Assembly (NCBI GenBank): GCA_973895155.1
Contig: OZ316894.1
Coordinates: forward strand, 1,054,001 to 1,118,000
Source of the DNA: Marsupella aquatica
Lineage: Eukaryota; Marchantiophyta
DNA length: 64,000 bases
Direction: 5' to 3'
The notes below the pieces were generated by a model that saw only the letters and a program-made list of their open reading frames with translations, made no database searches and had not been told where the DNA came from. The first letter of the stretch is position 1; each line of letters opens with the position of its first letter. A program made the position numbers and the translations under genes. Shown here piece after piece: positions 55,146-64,000 of the stretch.

Positions 55146-58100
55146 TGAGCTGAGAGCATCTCCTACTCCGCCTACTGGGTTTGCTTACTCTTATTGAATA
55201 TGGTGACCAAACCCAGGAAAGAAACCCATTCACTCTAGAAAGCTATGAATCCCATTTTCACGGACAGGGTTTTTTTGGTTAGTGGATCTCATATATATTG
55301 GATATGTATATGGAAGAGTTGTACATGTCAGCATAGTTGACTTTCTTCTGGGTTAGTTATACTTGATTGAATTTTCAACATTTTAATCTACAATCACCAG
55401 TTGCTGATCTCTACTATTTAGTAAAATTATCCCGTGGGGACCAGTACTGGGGTTTCCAGTTTAGGCTAGTGCATTTCAGGTTGCCATGATAGGCACACAC
55501 AGTGAACTAAGAAAAAAACTTTGTTAGATTGGGTATTTATTTGTACCCAGTATCCAAACAGTGTTGGGTTGACAACTCATATGAGGAAGTGCATTTAAGC
55601 TCACTGCACAACGAGAAGACTATATGGTAAGATGTTACATGGATTGTGTTGCAGGGATGACAGTGAACCTGTTTGACCACTGGCTGCTCCTACAGAAGTC
55701 ACCTAGTAGGGTTGGGTTCCATGCTCAAAGGTCTCACTATATGGAGGCCTCGCCATCACCTGTAACGTCTTTAGGCCTCGGACCCACTAAAATGTAAGAA
55801 TGTTTTTTGAAACCCCTAAAAGTTATAATATTTTTACTATGAATATTTCAAAATTTGATTAAAAATACCCTAATGTTTTTATAAGACAGTCTCAAAATTG
55901 GATCTAAAAGATGTTAATGCATGTTCTTCTTATAAAATTTTTAAGTCTTCTCTTGGAACCAATTAAAGGACCCTATTTTTCATTGCATATGATATATCAA
56001 CTTGTGGAAATGAAAGCCCCGAGGTTCCTTGGGCAAGGGGTAGGGAATATGAGTACTCCCTTTCACACACCCTGGGCCCCAATACTCTGTATTTGTTGGT
56101 GCAAAATATTCAAAATGTATGAATCTTAGATTTGATAGCTAATGATTTGAACTTGAGAGCCAATGACAATGCCCTGCACTATATAAGGGGAAGGGGTACC
56201 AGTTTCCAGGGGATTAGAATGGTGGGTAGGAGGGAAAATTATACTCCCTAGGTACTACAATATTAGTACTCCCTTCACTCCTTGTAAAAGCTTGAACATT
56301 ATGCACATTGTACTCCTCAGTCCCAGCCCACAAAACCCAACCCAAAGTAATTGAAGTGGGCTGGAAACCGTCTCCTGTCATTTTCCAGGTCGCTTTTCTG
56401 TCACAAGTGCAATGCATCAAATTGTTCAGCCTTGTCATCAAATTGTCTAGTACTGGAAGGCCGTCACTCCAACTTTCTTGTCGACGTATGTTTCAACTCA
56501 CATAGTCATAATTAATTAAAGTGTACTTTGGTTCAATGTTCTTGAGTTGAAAAATCAATTGCCTCCGTGATCATAAATTTCGTATAACCTCTCTTTGTTG
56601 TTGAACATCCATCTTGAATCCCATATAAAGTCTTACTGTCTCACCCGTGTCTCACTGTAGTTTGTCCTGCTTGAATTGCAAATCAACTGCACGTAAACTC
56701 TCTAACTTCTTGTACACTTATGGACAAGGCACATTTAAAACTTATTTAAATTGTTTTTCCGGCTTGGCAGAGCAAGGCTTTAGAGGGATAATAAAATCAG
56801 TCTGTACCCATACAAGGCATTCTCGATCACATACTCAGGGATTGATGCACATGATGTAAATGAGATTTCTCAGTCAACTCCTAATTGGTTGTAACAAAGC
56901 TAAGTAACATTACTTCCCCACCTTTCCCTCTTCAATTAGTTGCTTTATTATTGTTGTTTTCATGAATCCTTTAGTCATGGGTAACTACCTAAGTGAGTAG
57001 TTGTCTTCACTGAACTAGCCAATGAGGGGCGCCTTTTTAGCGAGTCTTGCTGGAACTAATATTCCTGGATAAGTGTATAGAACTGGGATGCAGCTATAAA
57101 ATAGCAGAAAGGTTTTAGTAAAGGAATGTGAAGTCCAAGGGAAGGCACAGAATTGTGCCTATGCACAAGGTGGCAACTTATTGAGTGTGATACTGACAGA
57201 GGCACGACAAATGCCTATGGACACCATTGCTACATGCATAAGTGCAAAGTTGGAGAAGGCACTTATCATGTTAGTGCAAACCACTGTATGTAAGTTCAAG
57301 GCCAGCTAGAGCCAGAAAGTGGACCTAAAGAGAGACTATTGCAACAGAATCATGCCCATTAGAAATATCTATACACTCCAAAAGAGCCAAAAAGGTTGTT
57401 CAGGAGATATGATCCCAGTAGGAGACCCCGTAAAGAGGAGAAAACTAGGAAAGCCCAGGGTCAGAGACCAAAGTCAGAACCAAAAAGCCCACTAAAGCAA
57501 AGGAGACTGGTGACCAATCTAGTGAGGTAAGCAAAACCTACATAAGGTTAATAAATGAGTAGACGAAAAACATTATTGCAAAAGACAATACTTTTCTCTT
57601 GAAAGGGAAACTGCGGCAAGCCGCCCTCTTGTCTTCCACTAGTAAAGGCTGTACAGTTGAAATAAAGAACAAGCCATGCTTGCGTCAACCCAACTTTAAA
57701 TCAGCTCAGTACACTACCGTATATATAACTAAAAAAACCAATCCCTTGACCACAGTTATGTGGTGATAATTGACCCTGACATATTCATAAATACAAAGAA
57801 AACCATGACATAATTATTTGTAAATATAACAAAAAACATTGTCTGAGAGTATTGTAGATTAAAACATCTGCAATGTAATCAAAAGCTGTCTCATCAAAAT
57901 GGCATCTTTAGAAATACAAAGAACACTATGACAAAATTATTTGTAAGTACAACTAAAATAATGACAATATTGTAAATTAAAACATCTTTAATGGCAATAT
58001 AACTATAAGTTGTATCATCAAAAACAAAAATCAATTAATAATCTACTTAATCTCCTCTGACAAAAATGAATGGGGATCTGGAGGTTGCTCTACACAAAAG

Positions 58101-58509
58101 AACATATAATCATGCTCTACACAAAACCCCAATTTGAGGAATATTGAAATATTAGATTAATTCTAGTTTTATCTAAATAGTCTCTAAAAAGGCCTGATGC
58201 ACACCCAATTTAATTGACCCCTTTGTGGATGGCCAAAAAGGCTAGAACAGGAAGCATAGAAAAGTAACTACTAAGAAGTCCTGGAATGTACTCCACATAG
58301 CCACAAATCTTGGGAAAGGGGGGAGGGGGATGAAGGGGCATGCTACTGTGTTGCATGGCCCCCCTCCATGTGTCCCTGGGAGGGCCCCACTTAGAGCATT
58401 GACCGTGGCAGCCCCCTGCCCAGGCAGTCTTCCGCTCCTGGCGCCACAGTTTCCTCAACTGATTAGGTAAGGTAACAATAGACCACTATAGGTAAATGTT
58501 ATGTTATTA

Positions 58510-58785
58510 GGGCGTCTCAAAGCTGACAATTAATTGATAGACCTTGAATCCCTAGTTATGGGTTAAGGACACAAAAAATAACAGACCATGAAATTCTTAC
58601 TAGTCTATAACTTTTTGCCATAAGGATTGGTTGTATGCCATTTACCATGATTAGTCACCTCAGAGGCTAGCTAGTGAAAGAAAAAATAAAATGAACTTTT
58701 ACGTAATCTTAATGTGAAAAAGCTATGACCATTTCTTTATGGGTGAATGCCGTCATCCGTATTAACTCTCAGTTTTGAGACGCCC
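58510..58785. mobile_element. 276-bp MITE with TA target duplication
   Basis: Ends are GGGCGTCTCAAA(G)CTGA at the left and the complementary TCAG(T)TTTGAGACGCCC at the right; similarity extends to about 27 bp with a few mismatches. Both sides are flanked by TA (58508-58509 and 58786-58787), as in Tc1/mariner-derived MITEs. No coding capacity. Confidence 0.8.
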
Positions 58786-60283
58786 TATTAGTTATATAAC
58801 TTGATGATAAGTCATAGTTATTCAAATTAAACCTATAGACTGTGTCAAGAGAAGCTAAAAGGGCTTTAGTGTTCACAAGTTCTTATAGTTTAGTTGGGAG
58901 AAAGGTGAAGTCTATAGTCTAGAGTGCATTTTTAGATATTCTAAAGTAGACTAGGGTATTTTTGGGCTAAGTTTCTAGTTGCATGGCCATAGAGTCAGTA
59001 CTTTTGGAAAAAATGGATGCCCAATGAACTTGTTGTTTGAGAGTTCTTATGGGGTTTTCTCAATACATATATCGTTTAGAAAAATAGCTTTGACATCGAG
59101 GGAGCCGACGGGAAGTCATTGTTGAAGCTTGATCTGCTTTCATCTTGGCAGAGGAGGTTTAATTTACAAGAGACGGGGACTATAAGCTAGCTAATAGGGC
59201 GTGTCAAAGCACTATTGCAAACAGTTATAGCTCAGGACATAAATGCTATTAAACATAAAATGCTATTAATTCCGGCCAGGACAGAAGAATTGCTATGGGC
59301 AAAATACAGGCCCCATAAGGGTGGTTTGTCCAAACAGAAGTGCGATGGGCTCCAAAAACACTTTGCTTAGGATAACACTTTGCTTAGGAGAGAACTTTGA
59401 CACTCCCTACTATATCCCAAATTCAACTTTGACTTGCAAGGCACCGTGCACTGAGAAGCACCTGCTTTGTCTACGTTCTCCTAAGGAGGAAAACCTGCTC
59501 CGTTTACACTGAGCTTAGTAGTAAGCGGACTCTGAGAGGCACTCTCAGATCGAGCTGCTAAGACCCAGACCACACATTCGCATCTATAAAATAAAAGAAG
59601 AGCACAGGCAGATAAATGATCTAGACTCTGCACATCGTTCCCAATCTCTCAATGCACAAAAGTCCTGTCACATGATGACATTCAGGAGACATTATGTTGA
59701 AATCGCACTCTGAGCGAGGTCGGGTACTGTCGGGAACTGTCGAGGAGGAACGGGGACCAAACGAGACTCATTCAGCTGTGGCCTGGGATCGAATATCATC
59801 TGCTGCTGAAGAAATCGCTTGGGTACGTACATTGCCGTCCACTCCAATGTACTGTGAGCTTCTTGTTGCTTTTGGCCCCTGCTGAAGTCCTGTCTGCTGA
59901 GCTTGAAACAGTTGGTCCTTCATTACATTAATCATCTATGTAATTTACGCTGCCTCTTTGCTTGTTGCACTGCGTGGCTGGTGCACAGAGAGCCGGAGGA
60001 CGAAGTAGGAGGAAGGAGTAAATTGCTGGTGCCTCCTCCGTGGGGGATCTGTTTCAGACAGTTCATCCACACCATCGCACGAGCTTGATTTCCAGGGTTG
60101 CAAGGAAGAAGACATGAGGTGATGCTGTGACACAGGTGGCCGTCCCGACCTCTCTACTCAATGATGCCAATTTATATATTATCGACTTAGGATCTGAATT
60201 ATTTGTCACTCTTACAACGTGAGCAATGGGAATTGCAGAACAGTTCCGTGGATTAATCCATCAATCAACTGGCGACTCTCACG

Positions 60284-63200
60284 ATGGCAACAATGATTAG
60301 AGGCACTCTTCTCCGGTATCTTACCATCGCCGCTATTATCCTCGCCAACGGGAAATGGTCTTTTTGCAGTTCTATCCACAGCAGTCTAGACAGAAGTCTA
60401 GACAGACATGCTACAGCGGCGTTAAAAACGATGGGGCGAGCCAGGATGGGACGAGCCACTCGTTCTCTAGGGTTCAATCTGGTATCCACTAGTGCGTCCA
60501 GTCCTACTAATCCGACACGCTACAAAATAACGAGAAGATCACTCTCGCTTGAACAAAATGAAAAATTCTATCCGATCGAGTCAAGCAAGGAAGTGGAAAT
60601 TCTCATGGCTTTCAAGAGTGAAATCACACGTGATCCACTGGGAGCGCTGAACAGCTGGCGTGCAAATGACACTGATCCCTGTAGATGGACGGGGGTTCAA
60701 TGTTCTCCGACTTCCAAGTATGTCACCATCATCAATCTGGAGGGCCTTTACCTGGTAGGAACTGTCTCAACCCTCCTCGGTCAGCTTTTAAATCTGCAGC
60801 ATCTGGACCTCTCGCAGAACTTCTTGCACGGCTCAATACCGGCCAGTCTGGGCAACAACTCCAATCTTTTGTATCTCAACATGTCCTTCAACAACCTGCA
60901 TGGATATATCCCGCCGTCAGTGGGAAATCTTGACAAACTTCAAGCCCTAGACTTGTTCACTAACAATCTCACTGGAGGGATGCCAGAAGGACTCGGCAAC
61001 TGCTCGGCCTTACGAATCCTGGAGTTAGGCACAAATTTTTTGGAGGGTGGTATTTCCTCTCAATTTGGCAGGTTGTCCAATTTGAAGTATCTGAGTATCA
61101 GGGGCAACTTAATTTCTGGCTCCGTTCCACCTACTTTGGGAAATTGCTCATCACTTACCGCGTTGGGGCTGCTCGACAATCAGAGACTGGGAGGAGAGCT
61201 CCCGTTCCAGTTGGGAGAGTTGATTCAAATGCAGCGTTTTGACGTACGCGGGTGTAACTTCCACGGGAGTTTCCCCTTGTGGACATTGAATCTCACTTCA
61301 CTGCAGCAATTCGACCTACGTGGAAATCAATTCACTGGACAGTTACCTCCGTCCTGGAGACAATTATCAAATCTCTCCGCATTAGATTTGGGATATAATT
61401 TTTGGGATGCATCTGAGATTCTACCTGATATAGGTGCACTGACTAATTTGAAATTTGTTTCCTTCCCGACTTGTAATCTCGTCGGAGAGATTCCTAGATC
61501 CATATTCAATCTCAGCTCCCTTCTGCGACTTATATTGTCCAACAACCAGTTAGCGGGTCCTATACCAAATAACATAGGTCTGCTCGGGAACTTGGAGGAT
61601 CTTTATCTTGACGCTAATGCTTTGAGCGGCGTACTGCCCTGGGACTCGTTATCTAATTGTTCTTTCTTAAAGATCCTCTCTGTTGGAGGAAACAACAGAT
61701 TGGATCCTCAAGCTATTCCCTCCTCGATAGGATCATTGCAAAATCTGCAGGAGATCTTTTGTCATGCGACGAATGTACATGGTCCAATCCCCACGGAGAT
61801 AGGTCTACTGCCCTTTCTAAATTTCATGGGAATGGGTGAAAACGATTTGTCTGGACCGATTCCAGCTTCTCTGGGAAATTGCAGTATGCTTTCCATTCTT
61901 GATCTAGGTTATAATCAGCTAACCGGCCAGTTTCCCCCCGAGTTGGGACACCTGTCACAACTGAAATTTCTCGGTCTTGAACATAACTTTTTCTCCGCTG
62001 GCCCTTTCCCTACCTTCATCTTCAATCTAACGTCAAGCTTGTCTATCGTACAAGTAGACGATAACCAACTGAACGGGAAGTTAGATGGAGATTTCGGAGC
62101 ATTCCAGTTATTGACCTATTTTACTGCTGCAAATAACCATTTTCACGGCCCCCTTCCGGAATCGTTCAGCAATTGTTCCAATCTGCGTAATTTGGTTTTG
62201 TCAGGAAATACCCTGAGTGGAGAAATTCCCCTCAGGCTCGGCAACATAACCAGGCTAGAGTTACTTTATCTTGGCAGCAATCAGCTTCATGGAAGTATTC
62301 AGGGTGACTTCCTGAGGAACTTTCACTTGATGCAATCCCTTGATTTCAGTAACAATAATTTGAGTGGTACTATCCCAGCAGAGATTGGCCAGCTTGTCTA
62401 TTTGCAGCAGTTGAATATGTTTACAAATAATTTCAACGGAGCACTTCCGGATTCCTTGGGGAATTGTACACAGTTGCTAGCAGTGGACTTCTCATACAAT
62501 AGACTGACCAGCAGTATTCCCGGGGAAGCTTTTGGAACGATGTCGTTACTGAATAGCTTGAACTTATCGGCCAATCTATTTTCTGGTTCATGGCCATCAC
62601 AGTTTAGTGCACTGCAGCACATTGTTGTCATAAATGTCTCCGTCAACAACATCTCAGGACCAATTCCTCTGGGCCTCGGAGCATGCCTTTCGCTGCGAAC
62701 CTTGGATCTGTCTTTCAATCGGTTGTCAGGACCGCTTCCTCCAGATCTTGTATTGCTTAACGATTTTACCACGTTCAATGCTTCTTACAACAACTTAAGT
62801 GGGTCGATTCCTAATTCGGGTGCTTTCTACGTCAATCTGACGTCGGCATCATTTTTGGGAAATCCTGGCCTGTGTGGAGCTATATTGGGGCCTCAACGAC
62901 TCTGTCCAGTTGAAACTATAGCGTCGCCAAATGGGAGATCACATTGCAATGGTTTCGAATGTCCCATTGTGTGGATCTCGGTCGTTTCTGCTCTGGGCTT
63001 TGTTATCGTTCTCCTGGGAGCCTTATATATCTCCTCCCGTTATTACGGCAAGAGAGACAGCGGGAGCGGGAGCGGGGACCTTGGACTCGTCTTATTTACA
63101 ACTGATCCTTCGATGAGGTTCTTTACAAAGTCGGACATACTTACTGCCGTAGGAGCTGGGGAGAACTCTGCAATTGGAAGGGGTCCCAAAAGCATTGTGT

Positions 63201-64000
63201 ACAAGGCTAGTTTACCCGGCGGTGAGTTTATAGCCATCAAAGTTCTGCAGGATCGAAGGCCATCTAATATTGAGGGCGGGATTGAGGGACAGAGTCAAGA
63301 TGAAAAGGAAATCTTGAGCGAGGCCCACACGCTTGCTCAGTTACGGCACCGAAATATCATTAAGCTTGTTGGGCTGTACTCTAGTGAGGATATGAAGGCC
63401 ATCTTGCTAGAATACATGCCCAACGGAAGTTTACATGAAAACCTGCATGGAAATGCTCCGTGTGAGTTGACTTGGGCAGAAAGATTCAAGATACTCTTGG
63501 GTGTGACCAATGGAATGGTGTACCTTCACCATGAGTTTCCAGACCCGATCATCCACAGAGATTTGAAGCCAAGCAACATACTTATGGATGCAGATATGGA
63601 ACCGAAGCTATGTGACTTCGGCATTTCCAAGTTTGTGACATACAACAACGGGGAGAATGGGGAAGTGTCCGCCTCAACCATTTGTGGCACCGTTGGCTAC
63701 ATGGCCCCAGGTGAGACTGTTCTACTGATTAATTTACTCTATTCTTAAACTCAATTTGACAGACTGTTCTCCTTACTGACAGACATTTAATGGAACCTCT
63801 GGAAATGTACTCTGAGAGACTATTATTTACATACTTAGTACCAAGACTTAGCCTGTTAGTATTGGTTTTTGACTTTAATTTCTTCCATTGGTTGACCCAG
63901 AATATGGGACAGGTACGAGAGTGAGCACCAAAGGAGATGTTTATAGCTTTGGAGTGGTTCTTCTTGAGCTCTTGACTGCCAAAGCAGCTGTACAATCTCA
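60284..64000 (+). CDS. LRR receptor-like serine/threonine kinase (3' end beyond window)
   Basis: Cell-surface receptor kinase of the plant LRR-RLK family. Exon 1 is 60284-63710; the intron is 63711-63900 (GT-AG); exon 2 starts at 63901 and runs off the window. The split codon completes MAPEYGTG. Order: signal peptide ([15 protein letters not shown]), LRRNT with paired Cys ([19 protein letters not shown]), roughly two dozen plant-type LRRs (LxxLxLxxNxLxGxIP), a Cys pair ([13 protein letters not shown]), a membrane helix ([19 protein letters not shown], about residues 895-915), then a kinase domain with glycine loop [16 protein letters not shown]-type [17 protein letters not shown] (about 1090), DFG in LCDFGISK (about 1110) and activation-segment GTVGYMAPE. 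The HRD and DFG motifs are intact, so an active RD kinase is expected. A long basic stretch between signal peptide and LRRNT (residues about 40-95) is unusual. Ligand unknown. Confidence 0.93.

Larger units (their letters stand above)
53181..60283. other. Long AT-rich intergenic region
   Basis: No frame has coding support in about 7 kb. It contains a dispersed repeat (54540-55145), a MITE (58510-58785) and a single MITE-like end at 59195. The last few hundred bases are promoter and leader of the receptor kinase. Confidence 0.6.

Overview
The window is nuclear DNA of a land plant. The genes have many short GT-AG introns. The gene set is typical of plants: a HUA1/ZFN-like CCCH protein, a TRMT2A homologue with an N-terminal CCCH finger, a nepenthesin-type aspartic protease, an ATL RING-H2 protein and an LRR receptor kinase. 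Long AT-rich intergenic stretches are full of repeats. I suspect a bryophyte, lycophyte or other non-seed plant, mainly from the repeat and transposon content, but the sequence alone does not prove this.

Layout. 0-3 kb: minus-strand LTR-retrotransposon remnant (gag fragment) and low-complexity DNA. 3.6-9.05 kb (+): multi-exon CCCH zinc-finger gene into which a copy of its own exon 1/intron 1 has been inserted. About 9.3-12.6 kb (+): multi-exon protein with a DEK C-terminal-like domain. 16.5-17.0 kb (-): intronless ribosomal protein uL15 (RPL27a). 22.0-27.3 kb (+): 14-exon TRMT2A-type tRNA uridine methyltransferase, reconstructed in frame throughout. 27.5-31 kb: repeats and an RPS27 processed pseudogene. 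31.2-32.6 kb (+): two-exon ATL-type RING-H2 protein. 35.3-38.7 kb (-): aspartic protease with four single-base frame breaks. 60.3 kb to the end (+): LRR receptor kinase running off the window.

The most interesting part is 40.44-53.17 kb, which I read as one large DNA transposon of about 12.7 kb. It has terminal inverted repeats of 22 bp (26 bp with one mismatch), a 10-bp direct repeat near both ends, and a subterminal array of CCAAA motifs spaced 21-22 bp at each end. Inside are two divergent transcription units. The rightward one encodes a protein with three copies of a DUF8039-like module, followed in the same frame by a DUF7869-like protein with DDE-like motifs, the probable transposase. 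The leftward one encodes a ParB/sulfiredoxin-fold-like protein and then a degenerate beta-class DNA-methyltransferase-like protein, spliced to an NIF/FCP1-type HAD phosphatase domain. ParB-like plus DNA-methylase is a combination known from prokaryotic mobile elements, so a eukaryotic transposon carrying it deserves follow-up. A 21-bp GC-rich hairpin occurs 12 times in the element: nine copies lie in the intron of the ParB-like gene and three between that gene and the methyltransferase gene. Several coding regions of the element carry single-base indels, mostly in homopolymers. Either this copy is decaying or the assembly has homopolymer errors.
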